From the NCBI GenBank assembly GCA_041687435.1, contig JAWLBX010000001.1:1-64000 (forward strand): a DNA stretch of 64,000 bases, read 5' to 3'. This DNA is from JACKII01 sp041687435 (GTDB lineage: Bacteria > Pseudomonadota > Alphaproteobacteria > Bin95). The notes under the pieces are model-generated. The model ran no database searches. It was not told the DNA's origin and saw only the letters and a program-made list of their open reading frames with translations. Within the stretch, counting starts at the first letter, position 1. Every line of letters begins with the position of its first letter. This document shows, piece by piece, positions 15,935 through 24,213 of the stretch. The translations under genes and the position numbers were made by a program.

Positions 15935-16960
15935 ATGATGACCGGCAAGGCACGGACACTTATCCGGGCGGCGGCTCTGGGGCTGGCAGGATTGTTCCTG
16001 GCCGGCACAGCGGCGGCCGATACGCTAAAATTCATCACATTCAAGCCGAAGTCTGCCAATGATGCGCAGTCGATCACTCTGCAATGGTTCGCGGACGAGT
16101 TCGAAAAACGCACCGGCGGCAAGCACACGATCGAAATCTTCTGGGGCGGCAGTGTCGCCGGGATTCGCGAGGTGCCGGATGCCCTGGAAACCGGCGTCGG
16201 CGATTTGGGCGACGTGGTGGCGCCTTATTTTCAGGACCAATTGCTGCTGAACAACATGGTCACCTTTTTCATGCCGCAGCCCCGGAACGAGATCGAACTC
16301 GGCCAGAAACTGATCCAGTGGTACGACAAGTACCCGCAACTCGACGCCGAAATGGCGAAGTACAACATGAAGATTATCGGCTGGCGTCCGCTGGAGGATT
16401 ACGGCCTGATCTGCACCAAGCCGATCAAGACGGCCGAAGATCTGAAAGGCCTGCGCGTGCGGACGTACGGACACGCGCTGCCGCGCCTGTTCGAGGCGCT
16501 GGGCGCAACGCCGGTTTCCATGGCAACTCCGGAAGCCTACGAGGCGCTGGAGCGCAACATCCTCGACTGTTCCCCAACCGGCGTCACGCTGGCGCGCGGC
16601 TGGCGGTATGAGGAAGTGGCGAAATATTTCGTGCGCTTCCCTCTGGGCGCCAACTGGGGCCACTACATCGCCATGAACCGGGAAAGCTTCAACAAGCTTG
16701 ACGAGCAGACCCAGGCGATCATGGTCGGCCTCGGCCGCGAGTATTTGATCGAATATGTCAATACGCTCTACAACCTGACCGACGAGATCCTGGAGGAGTG
16801 GAAGACAACCGGCGTTCAGGTTCTGCCCTTCCCCGCCGACGTCGTGGAAAAAGCGGTGGCAAGCGAAGGCGTGCAGGCCGTGCGCCAGCAGTATGTCGAG
16901 CGCGCCAGCGCGGCCGGCATCCCGGCTGCCGAGATGGTGAAGTTCTTCGCGTTCGAATAA
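15935..16960 (+). CDS. TRAP transporter substrate-binding protein (DctP)
   Basis: This 341-residue periplasmic binding protein captures an organic acid. The signal peptide covers about residues 1-28 (AGTAAA cleavage zone). The mature domain has the DctP features GGKHTIEIFWGGS (about 61-73), LEDYGLICTKPIKTAEDLKGLRVRTYG (about 151-177), which holds the ligand-clamping arginine, and ATPVSMATPEAYEALERNILD. Start may be 15935 or the adjacent ATG at 15938. A stem-loop follows before the membrane subunits. Confidence 0.92.
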   Translation: MMTGKARTLIRAAALGLAGLFLAGTAAADTLKFITFKPKSANDAQSITLQWFADEFEKRTGGKHTIEIFWGGSVAGIREVPDALETGVGDLGDVVAPYFQDQLLLNNMVTFFMPQPRNEIELGQKLIQWYDKYPQLDAEMAKYNMKIIGWRPLEDYGLICTKPIKTAEDLKGLRVRTYGHALPRLFEALGATPVSMATPEAYEALERNILDCSPTGVTLARGWRYEEVAKYFVRFPLGANWGHYIAMNRESFNKLDEQTQAIMVGLGREYLIEYVNTLYNLTDEILEEWKTTGVQVLPFPADVVEKAVASEGVQAVRQQYVERASAAGIPAAEMVKFFAFE

Positions 16961-16975
16961 CCGCGCTGCGGAGTC

Positions 16976-17000
16976 CGGACGGGGCGCCAAGCCCCGTCCG
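16976..17000 (+). terminator. Intercistronic stem-loop after dctP
   Basis: A perfect 10-bp inverted repeat (CGGACGGGGC/GCCCCGTCCG, 5-base loop) begins 15 bp after the binding-protein stop and 36 bp before dctQ. It would protect the upstream message and limit readthrough. Confidence 0.6.
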
Positions 17001-17035
17001 CCTTTCCACCGCTCCACAATATCAATGGACTAGAC

Positions 17036-17563
17036 ATGGCCGAACGCTTTGAGCGGTTCTACCGGGCCTATGGCCGGTTCGTGATCTGCCTGGGCCTGTT
17101 GGCCGGTGCGGTCACCTTTTGCATGATGTGGCTGATCGATGCCAACGCCGTGACCCGAAAATTCTTCAACACGCCGGTTCCCGGTTCTTTCGAGATCACG
17201 GAAGCGGCGCTGGTCGTCATCATCTCCTTCGCACTCGCGTACACCCAGCGCCAGCGCGGCCATATCCGCGTAACCCTGCTGACCCGCCACATGCCGCTGC
17301 AGGTGCGCCATTGTTTGTTCATCCTGGCGATGCTGGTCGGGGCGGCGCTGATGGCCTGGTACGCCTACGCGGCCTACACCTATGCCCTGCGATCGTGGCG
17401 CATCAACGAGCAGGAATGGGGCGTCATCACCTTCGTGGTCTGGCCGATCAAGTCGGCCATTGTTCTGGGCTGGGCCTTGCTCAGCCTGCAATTCCTGCTG
17501 GACGCCATTCGCCATGGCTTCGTCGCAGCCGGCAAGCTGGAAGCCATCGGAGACGAGCCATGA
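17036..17563 (+). CDS. TRAP transporter small permease (DctQ)
   Basis: This 175-residue membrane protein has four predicted helices (about 18-40, 54-73, 93-117, 135-160), the standard DctQ layout. The conserved region after helix 2 (TQRQRGHIRVTLLTRHMP) matches the family. It forms the fixed scaffold with the large DctM subunit, whose start overlaps its stop by ATGA. Confidence 0.9.
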   Translation: MAERFERFYRAYGRFVICLGLLAGAVTFCMMWLIDANAVTRKFFNTPVPGSFEITEAALVVIISFALAYTQRQRGHIRVTLLTRHMPLQVRHCLFILAMLVGAALMAWYAYAAYTYALRSWRINEQEWGVITFVVWPIKSAIVLGWALLSLQFLLDAIRHGFVAAGKLEAIGDEP

Positions 17564-18873
17564 GCGGCATTGAAATCGGCCTGATCGGCATGGCCGCGCT
17601 GATCGTCTGCATCCTTTCGGGCATGACGGTCATGGTGGCGCTTGGGCTGGTCGGTACCGTCGGCCTGAGCATCCTGGCGGGGCCGTATGGCTCGATCGGC
17701 CTGCTGCGCTCGCTGTTCTACGACGTGACGCACAGCTTCCATTTCAGCGTCATCCCCATGTTCCTGCTGATGGGCTTTTTCGCCATGCGGGCGGGGTTGG
17801 GCGAAGATTTGTTCGAGGCGGCAAGCCGCTGGTTCGGCGGCTTGCGGGGCGGGCTCGCCATTGCCACGACCGGCGGCGCCGCGGCGTTCGGGGCGGCTTC
17901 CGGCTCCAGCATCGGCACGACGACGCTGTTCACCAAGCTTGCCCTGCCGCAGATGCTGGACCGCGGCTACGACAAACGGCTGGCATCCGCCTCCATCGCC
18001 ATTTCCGGCACGCTGGCGGTGATGATCCCGCCGTCGGCACTGGTGGTGGTCTATGGCATCCTGACCGAGTCCAGCATCGGCGCACTGCTGGTGGCTGGCG
18101 TCTTTCCGGGGCTGGTGTTCGCGGTGTTGCTGGCGCTGGCCACATCGCTCTGGGTGCGCAGCAATCCGGCCCTGGCGCCGGTTATTCCCAATACATCCAC
18201 TTGGAAGCAGAAATTCTGGTCGCTGCGGCTGGCCGGCCCCTTGGTTCTGCTGATCTTTGCGATCATTGGCGGCCTTTATATCGGTTTTTTCACCCCGACC
18301 GAGGCTGGCGCCATCGGCGCCTTCGTCACCTTCCTGATGGCAATGATCCGGCAGCGCGGCCTGCGGGGGGTTCAGGTCGGCTCCGTCGTGAGCGACACCG
18401 TGCAGACCACCGCGATGATTTTCGGCATCATCATCTCCGCCCTGGTGTTCTCGAAGTTCCTGGCGCTAAGCGGGCTTGCCGGTGCAATCGGCGATTTTCT
18501 CACCAATGCCGATGTCAACCGTTGGGTGATCGTCCTGTTGGTGACCGTGCTGTACCTGGTGCTGGGCATGATGATGGACGCACCGCCGTTGCTGGCGATC
18601 AGCCTGCCGATCACCCATCCGGTGATGATGGAATTGGGCTTCGATCCAATTTGGTTTGGCATCTATGTCGTCCTGCTCTGCGAGATCGGCGCGATCACGC
18701 CGCCTGTCGGCATCAACTGCTTTGTCGTCCAGGGCGCCTCGGGCGGGCTGGTGGAGTTGGAGGACGTCTTCAAAGGCCTGCTGCCCTATCTCGGCGCTGG
18801 TGTGGTGATGCTGCTGATCCTCTGTTTCTTCCCGGAACTCGCGCTCTATCTGCCCAGCACCATGCAGGATTGA
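17560..18873 (+). CDS. TRAP transporter large permease (DctM)
   Basis: This 437-residue sodium-coupled permease has about 12 membrane segments across its length. DctM hallmarks are present: PMFLLMGFFAMRAG (about 63-76), GAASGSSIGTTTLFTKLALPQML (about 107-129), FFTPTEAGAIGA (about 242-253) and EIGAITPPVGINCFV (about 372-386). The start is coupled to dctQ. The oxidoreductase gene begins 22 bp after its stop, so the four genes look like one operon. Confidence 0.93.
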   Translation: MSGIEIGLIGMAALIVCILSGMTVMVALGLVGTVGLSILAGPYGSIGLLRSLFYDVTHSFHFSVIPMFLLMGFFAMRAGLGEDLFEAASRWFGGLRGGLAIATTGGAAAFGAASGSSIGTTTLFTKLALPQMLDRGYDKRLASASIAISGTLAVMIPPSALVVVYGILTESSIGALLVAGVFPGLVFAVLLALATSLWVRSNPALAPVIPNTSTWKQKFWSLRLAGPLVLLIFAIIGGLYIGFFTPTEAGAIGAFVTFLMAMIRQRGLRGVQVGSVVSDTVQTTAMIFGIIISALVFSKFLALSGLAGAIGDFLTNADVNRWVIVLLVTVLYLVLGMMMDAPPLLAISLPITHPVMMELGFDPIWFGIYVVLLCEIGAITPPVGINCFVVQGASGGLVELEDVFKGLLPYLGAGVVMLLILCFFPELALYLPSTMQD

Positions 18874-18895
18874 GCCTTCGCAAAGGACCATGGCG

Positions 18896-19912
18896 ATGCA
18901 ATACGGCATCATGATGCGCGGTCAGTTCCCGAAAGAGGATGATGTGGCCCAGCACTTCCGGCAAATGCTGGAACAGGCGCGGCTGGCCGAAAGCCTCGGC
19001 TATCACTCGATCACCAAGGGCTCGCACTACAGCACCCATCCGCTGCAGGACCTGCAACAGATACCGTTCCTCTGTCGGATCGCGGCGGAGGCGCAGAGCC
19101 TGCGCCTCAACACCGGCGTGCTGCTGCTGCCGCTGCACAAGCCGCTGGACGTGGCGGAGCAGGTCGGCAGCCTCGACATCATGACCGGCGGCAAGGCCAT
19201 TTTCGGCTGCGGCGTCGGCTACCGGGACGTGGAGTTCGAGGCGTTCGGCACCTCGAAGCGCGAGCGCGCCAGCCGGTTCGAGGAGAACCTGACCGCGATC
19301 AAGCGCCTCTGGACGGAGGAAACCGTCACGCTCCGCGGCTCCCACTTCAACCTGGTGGATGCCGCCTGTTCGTCCAAACCGGTGCAGCGGCCGCACCCGC
19401 CCATCTGGATCGGCGGCAGTGCCGACGTGGTGATCGACCGGGCTGCCCGGATGGGCGACTGCTGGTATGTCGGCCCGAATGACCGGCTGGACGAGATCGA
19501 AAGCCAGGTGGAGACCTACAAGCGCGCGCTCGACCGCGCCGGCAAGCCCTTCCCGGCGGAGTTTCCCCTGCGCCGGGAGGTGTTCGTGGCACCGACGCGG
19601 GAGGAAGCCTACCGCCTCTGCCGCGAGCCGGTGATGACCAAGTACGCCGCCTATCACGCCTGGGGCCTCGGCCGCTCGCGCCCGGACAACAAGGACGAGC
19701 TGGGCCAGCCGTTCGAGGAGTTGCTGAAGGATCGCTTCTTCATCGGCTCGCCGGACGACGTGGCCGAAGGGATCATAAGGTTCCACCGGCAGACCGGCAT
19801 GAACCACATCGTCATGAGCATGCACTGGCCGGGCCTGGACGTCGCCCGCTCCATGGAGGCCATGCAGCTGTTCGCGGAGGAGGTGATGCCAAAGGTGCGC
19901 CAGGCGCTCTGA
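18896..19912 (+). CDS. Luciferase-like (LLM class) flavin-dependent oxidoreductase
   Basis: This is a 338-residue TIM-barrel enzyme of the bacterial luciferase superfamily, using FMNH2 or F420. Family features are LRLNTGVLLLPLHKPLDVAEQ (about 65-85), LDIMTGGKAIFGCGVGY (about 90-106), RFEENLTAIKRLW and PIWIGG. The start at 18896 is preferred over 18890 because AAAGGA then sits 8 bases upstream rather than 2. It is the last gene of the TRAP operon and so probably oxidises the imported acid or a derivative. It also lies directly upstream of the TPP-riboswitch operon that holds luxE- and luxC-like genes, but 254 bp and a promoter separate them. Confidence 0.88.
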   Translation: MQYGIMMRGQFPKEDDVAQHFRQMLEQARLAESLGYHSITKGSHYSTHPLQDLQQIPFLCRIAAEAQSLRLNTGVLLLPLHKPLDVAEQVGSLDIMTGGKAIFGCGVGYRDVEFEAFGTSKRERASRFEENLTAIKRLWTEETVTLRGSHFNLVDAACSSKPVQRPHPPIWIGGSADVVIDRAARMGDCWYVGPNDRLDEIESQVETYKRALDRAGKPFPAEFPLRREVFVAPTREEAYRLCREPVMTKYAAYHAWGLGRSRPDNKDELGQPFEELLKDRFFIGSPDDVAEGIIRFHRQTGMNHIVMSMHWPGLDVARSMEAMQLFAEEVMPKVRQAL

Positions 19913-19939
19913 ACCGGACGCCCGCCGCCAATCTCCCGC

Positions 19940-19968
19940 TTGACCGTCCGCCGGCGGAAATGTAGCGT
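19940..19968 (+). promoter_or_regulatory. Candidate sigma-70 promoter of the riboswitch operon
   Basis: TTGACC (19940-19945) and a weak TAGCGT (19963-19968) are spaced by 17 bp. A start near 19976 would place the TPP aptamer at the very 5' end of the message. Confidence 0.45.
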
Positions 19969-19980
19969 CACAAATGCTAA

Positions 19981-20105
19981 ACCGTAGGGGTGCCTCGCCA
20001 GAGAGGCTGAGATATCGATAGGCGTTCCGGGACTGAGTCCCGACTGAAATGCCGGTGCGATGACCCTTTGAACCTGAACCGGATCATGCCGGCGGAGGGA
20101 ATGGG
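19981..20105 (+). ncRNA. TPP riboswitch (THI element)
   Basis: The conserved aptamer pieces are in order: GGGGTGC at 19987, GCTGAGA at 20006, ACCCTTTGAACCTGA at 20063 and ATCATGCCGGCGGAGGGA to 20100. The variable P3 arm is extended, with nested stems GGCGTT/AATGCC and GGGAC/GTCCC between about 20020 and 20052. Thiamine pyrophosphate binding normally shuts off expression of the genes downstream. The 66 bases from 20101 to the luxE-like start would hold the expression platform. A CCCCGGTTCCC stretch there could pair with GGGAATGGG near the aptamer end (tentative). Confidence 0.95.
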
Positions 20106-20166
20106 ATTTGCTCAGCACGGCACTCGCATTCAACGCCAGCCCCGGTTCCCAAGTGGACAGAGGCGC

Positions 20167-21249
20167 ATGGTGTACGACCGGATCGTTGCCGACCTTCTCG
20201 ATTTCATCGCGGCGGACCAGCCCGGCGAGGACGCGTTCAACGCGCTGGCGCTGAAGCTGTTCGCCCACCAATTCGAGCACAACCAGCCGTTTGCGAAATT
20301 CGCGCGGGCGCGCGGCAAGACCCCGCGCACGGTCAAGCACTGGGCCGATATTCCGGCCGTGCCGATCAACGCCTTCAAGACGCTGGACCTGACCTGCTGC
20401 CCGCCGGAGCAAGCCGCCGCCGTGTTCATGACCAGCGGCACCACCCAGGGCGGTCTGCGTGGCAAGAGTTATCACGCAACGCTGGATGTCTGGGACGCCT
20501 CCATGCGCCGCAATTTCGCCGAACGCTTCATGCGCGGGCGGGAGCGGATGGCGATGGGCATTCTGTTCCCGGACGAGGCGATGCTGCCCAATTCCTCGCT
20601 GGCCCACTATCTGAGCCTCGCCGTCCGCGATTTCGGCACGCCGGCAAGCGGGCACCTGATCGGGCCCGACGGCATCGACTTCGAACGCCTGACCACGGAC
20701 CTAGCGCGGGCGGAGGAGACCGGGGAGCCCTATGCCCTGTTGGGGGCGAGCTTCAGCCTGGTGCATGCGATGGACGCCTTGCAGGCCCCGGGCCGCAGCT
20801 TCCACCTGCCGCCCGGCAGCCGCATCCTGGATACCGGCGGCTTCAAGGGCCAGTCGCGCGAACTGGAGCTGGACGAGTTCTACGATACCTTGAGCGAAAG
20901 CTTCGGCGTGCCGCGGGCCGACTGCATCAACATGTACGGGATGACGGAGTTGAGCACGCAGTTCTACGACGACGGCAATGCGGTCTGCCCCTCGGTCAAG
21001 TCCGGCCCGCACTGGATCCGCAGCCGCGTCGTCAACCCGCTGACCGGCGCCGCGGTGCCGAAGGGCGACACCGGCGTGTTGGCGCACACGGACTTGGCCC
21101 ATTTCAACATCGTCACCACCATCCTGACCGAGGACGCGGGGATTGAGGTGGACGGCGGCTTCCTGCTGCTCGGCCGCGTGGCAGGCGCGGAGGCGCAGGG
21201 CTGCTCCATGGCCGTCGACGAGTTCCTGAGCGCCGCCGGGGCCGCCTGA
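20167..21249 (+). CDS. LuxE-like acyl-protein synthetase
   Basis: This 360-residue enzyme is of the LuxE family, which activates a carboxylic acid with ATP to an acyl-AMP and holds the acyl group on a cysteine for handover to LuxC. The ANL-type phosphate loop TSGTTQGG is at 89-96 and the adenylate motif MYGMTE is near 258-263. The C-terminal GRVAGAEAQGCS carries C346, in the place of the acylated cysteine of LuxE. The start at 20167 follows AGAGG; an ATG at 20101 lies at the end of the riboswitch with poor spacing. It is the first gene under the TPP riboswitch, so its acid is probably linked to thiamine rather than bioluminescence. Confidence 0.85.
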   Translation: MVYDRIVADLLDFIAADQPGEDAFNALALKLFAHQFEHNQPFAKFARARGKTPRTVKHWADIPAVPINAFKTLDLTCCPPEQAAAVFMTSGTTQGGLRGKSYHATLDVWDASMRRNFAERFMRGRERMAMGILFPDEAMLPNSSLAHYLSLAVRDFGTPASGHLIGPDGIDFERLTTDLARAEETGEPYALLGASFSLVHAMDALQAPGRSFHLPPGSRILDTGGFKGQSRELELDEFYDTLSESFGVPRADCINMYGMTELSTQFYDDGNAVCPSVKSGPHWIRSRVVNPLTGAAVPKGDTGVLAHTDLAHFNIVTTILTEDAGIEVDGGFLLLGRVAGAEAQGCSMAVDEFLSAAGAA

Positions 21250-21255
21250 GCCGCC

Positions 21256-22695
21256 ATGGCCGAACGCGCAGGACACCTTCCCGGCCTGGACCCGGCATCG
21301 CTACGCTGGGAGATGTTGACCTTCGGGCGCACGGGCACGACCCTGGCGGTGGAGGTGCCGGTTCTGGGTGGGGAGTATAGCACCCGCCTCGCTGCGCCCG
21401 TGCGCAGCGAGGCGGCGGAGCACCTGCGCGCCCAGCCGGTCGCCCGCGTGGTCGAGGCGGTGGATGCCGCCGTTGCACGCCTGCTGGACCGGCAGGACCC
21501 GTACCGGCGCAAAATGGAAGACGTGCTGCCGGCCGTCACCGGCTATGACCGGGAAATGGTCCGGCTCGGCCTGACCCAATATCTCCAGACCTTCCGCAAG
21601 CCCGAGCTGCTGCGCTTCCTGGCGGAGGATTTCGCCAACCCGACGATCCTTGACGACTTCCAGCCGCTTCCCAAAGGCGGCTTCGGCCGGGCGTTCGGCC
21701 CGCCGGTGCTGGCCCACATCTGGGCCGGCAACGTGCCGGGCCTGCCGCTCTGGAGCCTCGCCTCGGGCCTGCTGGTCAAGGCGGGCAATGTCGGCAAGGT
21801 GCCGAGCGACGAGCCGCTGTTTGCCACTTGGTTCGCGCAACTGCTGGCGGAGGTCGCGCCGGACCTCGCCGGCTGCCTGGCTATCGTCTGGTGGCGCGGC
21901 GGCGAGGAGGAGCCGGAGCGCGCCCTGCTACAGGCCGCCGACCTGACGCTCGGCTATGGCGGCAACGAGTCGCTGGCTGCGATCCAGGCCCGGATGCCGG
22001 TCGGCAAGCGCTTCCTCGCCTATGGCCACAAGGTCAGCTTCGGCATGATCGCTGCGGCGGCGCTCGACCCGGCCAAGGCGGCGGCGACGGCCCGCCTCGC
22101 GGCCTACGACGTCGCCCGCTACGACCAGCAGGGCTGCTTTGCCCCGCACGTGTTCTTCGTGGAGCGCGGCGGCGCGGTACCGCCGCAGACCTTCGCCCGC
22201 TACCTGGCGCACGAATTGGCAGCCTTCGAGGCCCGCTACCCACGCCGCGGCCTGACCCTGGCGGAGGCTGGCAGCATGGCCGCTTGGCGCCACCAGGAGG
22301 AATTGAGCGCAGCGGGCGAGGTGCTGGGCGACCCGGCCGGCGCCTGGAGCGTCTCCTATCATGGCAACGGCGCCGGCTTTGCCCCCAGTGCACTGAACCG
22401 CGCCATTCGCGTTGTCGCGGTGGACGCTCTGGCGGAGGTGCCGGCGCTGGTCGCACCCTACCGCACGCTCCTCCAAACCGTTGGCATCGCCGCCCCGCCG
22501 CGCGACCTGTTCCGGCTGGCGGCGGCACTGGGCGAGGCTGGGGTGACGCGCGTCGCGGCCCTAGGAGACATGACCGCGCCGGAAGCGGGCTGGCACCACG
22601 ACGGCCGTTTCAACCTGGCCGACCTGGTCCAAATCACCGAAATTGATGGCCGCGCCGAAGCCGCGGCAGACCGGCTGGCCGATTATGCCGACTGA
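21256..22695 (+). CDS. LuxC-like acyl reductase
   Basis: This is a 479-residue NADPH-dependent reductase of the LuxC/aldehyde dehydrogenase superfamily. It takes the acyl group from LuxE and releases an aldehyde. The catalytic cysteine is C294 in DQQGCFAPHVFFVE, a LuxC signature; GPPVLAHIWAGNVPGLP (about 148-164) is the cofactor region. It lies 6 bp after the luxE-like gene, and its last 11 bases overlap the ABC ATPase start, so the genes are translationally linked. Length matches LuxC. Nothing here suggests light emission: no luxA/luxB pair is in the operon. Confidence 0.87.
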   Translation: MAERAGHLPGLDPASLRWEMLTFGRTGTTLAVEVPVLGGEYSTRLAAPVRSEAAEHLRAQPVARVVEAVDAAVARLLDRQDPYRRKMEDVLPAVTGYDREMVRLGLTQYLQTFRKPELLRFLAEDFANPTILDDFQPLPKGGFGRAFGPPVLAHIWAGNVPGLPLWSLASGLLVKAGNVGKVPSDEPLFATWFAQLLAEVAPDLAGCLAIVWWRGGEEEPERALLQAADLTLGYGGNESLAAIQARMPVGKRFLAYGHKVSFGMIAAAALDPAKAAATARLAAYDVARYDQQGCFAPHVFFVERGGAVPPQTFARYLAHELAAFEARYPRRGLTLAEAGSMAAWRHQEELSAAGEVLGDPAGAWSVSYHGNGAGFAPSALNRAIRVVAVDALAEVPALVAPYRTLLQTVGIAAPPRDLFRLAAALGEAGVTRVAALGDMTAPEAGWHHDGRFNLADLVQITEIDGRAEAAADRLADYAD

Positions 22696-23455
22696 CGCCG
22701 CCTCCTTCCTCAGCATCGAACAGGTGACCTATGCCTACCCCGGCGAACGCCCGACCGTGGAACGGGCCGATCTGGCGCTCACCCCCGGCGCGTTCCACTG
22801 TCTGGTCGGCCGCAGCGGCTGCGGCAAGACCACCCTGCTGAAGCTCGCCGCTGGCCTGCTGCTGCCGACCGCTGGCAGCGTCCGCATCAAGGGGGAGCCG
22901 CTCGCCGGGCCGTCGCAGAAGATCGGGTTCGTGTTCCAGACGCCGTCGCTGCTGGAATGGCTGCCGGTGCTCGACAATGTGCTGCTGCCGATCTCGCTGA
23001 AACGCCGGGTTCGCCCGGCAGACCGAGGGACAGCACGGGAGTTGCTGGCGCTGGTGGGCATCGGCGACTATGGCCACCGCTATCCGCGCCAGCTTTCCGG
23101 CGGCCAGCAAAGCCGGGCCGCACTGGCCCGCGCGCTGGTGACGGCACCGCCGGCGCTGCTGATGGATGAGCCGTTCGCAGCACTCGACGCCATGACCCGA
23201 GAGGAATTGCAGGACGACCTGCTGCGCCTCACGCGCGAGCGCGGCACCACGGTTCTGTTCGTGACGCACGACATTGCGGAGGCGGTGTATCTCGGCACCG
23301 ATGTCTCGGTGATGGAGCAGGGCCGCATCCGCTTCAGCCTGCCGGTCGACCTGCCGGGGCTGAAAGGCGCCGAAAGCCGTTACCATCCCCGCTTTACCAA
23401 ACTCTGCCACGAAATCCGCGCTGCCATGGGCTTGCGCTCGGAGGCAGCCGCATGA
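22685..23455 (+). CDS. ABC transporter ATP-binding protein, ThiZ/SsuB type
   Basis: This 256-residue ATPase energises import. It has Walker A GRSGCGKT (42-49), Q-loop FVFQTPSLLEWLPVLDNV, signature LSGGQQSRAALARAL (about 138-152), Walker B LLMDEPF and switch His in FVTHDIAEAVYLG. The SLLEWLPVLDNV segment is typical of the nitrate/sulfonate/taurine and ThiZ group. The start at 22685 lies inside the end of the luxC-like gene. Control by TPP suggests a thiamine precursor or degradation product as cargo (inference). Confidence 0.9.
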   Translation: MPTDAASFLSIEQVTYAYPGERPTVERADLALTPGAFHCLVGRSGCGKTTLLKLAAGLLLPTAGSVRIKGEPLAGPSQKIGFVFQTPSLLEWLPVLDNVLLPISLKRRVRPADRGTARELLALVGIGDYGHRYPRQLSGGQQSRAALARALVTAPPALLMDEPFAALDAMTREELQDDLLRLTRERGTTVLFVTHDIAEAVYLGTDVSVMEQGRIRFSLPVDLPGLKGAESRYHPRFTKLCHEIRAAMGLRSEAAA

Positions 23456-24213
23456 ACGCCGTCCGCATTCTTTCCCCGACCCTGCTGCTGGTGTTCGGCC
23501 TGGCCTGGGAGGCCGGCGTGCACCTGACCGGCGTTTCGCCCATCGTGGTGCCGCCGCCGTCTGCCGTGCTGGCGGTGCTGTGGGATGGCCTGGTGCAGGG
23601 CTGGCTCTGGCAGCATGTTTGGATCACGGGGCTGGAGACCGTGCTGGGCTTCGCGCTGGGGGCCACCATCGGCTTTCTCTGCGGCCTGGTGCTGGGCGAG
23701 GTCGATTTCCTGCGCCGCCTGCTCTGGCCCTATGTGCTGGCGAGCCAGCTGGTGCCGAAGCTGGCGCTGGGGCCGATCTTCATCATCTGGTTCGGCTTCG
23801 GTCTGACCGCGACCGTGGTGATCACGGCGCTGATCTGCTTTTTCCCGCTGCTGGAAAACACGATCACCGGCCTGCAATCCGCCCCGCCGGAAAAGCGCGA
23901 CCTGTTTCGCATGCTGGGGGCGACGCGGCTGCAAACCCTGCTGCGCCTGAAAATCCCCTCCGGCCTGCCGATCATCATGTCGGGCGTCCGCGTGGCCATT
24001 GTCCTGGCATTGGTCGGCGCGGTGGTGGGCGAGTTCATCAGCGGCGGCAAGGGCCTCGGCGCCAGCATCATCGCGGCACAGGGCATGATGGATTCCACCC
24101 TGATGTTCGCGCTGTTCATCCTCATCACCCTGATGGGGATGCTGTTCTATCAAATCGTCGTCTTGGCGGAACGCTGGCTGCTACGCGGCTGGCAGAAAGG
24201 AAACGAGCAATGA
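23452..24213 (+). CDS. ABC transporter permease, ThiX/SsuC type
   Basis: This 253-residue inner-membrane permease has about six helices. It carries the family patterns GVSPIVVPPPSAVL near the N-terminus and the EAA loop RDLFRMLGATRLQTLLRLKIPSGLP (about 150-174). Start and stop codons overlap both neighbours by ATGA. It forms a homodimeric channel with the ATPase before it and the binding protein after it. Confidence 0.9.
   Translation: MNAVRILSPTLLLVFGLAWEAGVHLTGVSPIVVPPPSAVLAVLWDGLVQGWLWQHVWITGLETVLGFALGATIGFLCGLVLGEVDFLRRLLWPYVLASQLVPKLALGPIFIIWFGFGLTATVVITALICFFPLLENTITGLQSAPPEKRDLFRMLGATRLQTLLRLKIPSGLPIIMSGVRVAIVLALVGAVVGEFISGGKGLGASIIAAQGMMDSTLMFALFILITLMGMLFYQIVVLAERWLLRGWQKGNEQ

Noticed and set aside
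20101..20166. ATG at 20101 as start of the luxE-like gene.
   Set aside because: It abuts the last base of the riboswitch core with only one or two bases after GGAGGGA, and the added residues have no family similarity. ATG at 20167 fits the LuxE N-terminus.
19981..22695. A bioluminescence operon, because luxE- and luxC-like genes follow a luciferase-like gene.
   Set aside because: There is no luxA/luxB pair, the luciferase-like gene belongs to the TRAP operon by spacing, and a TPP riboswitch controls luxE/luxC. A thiamine-linked role is better supported.
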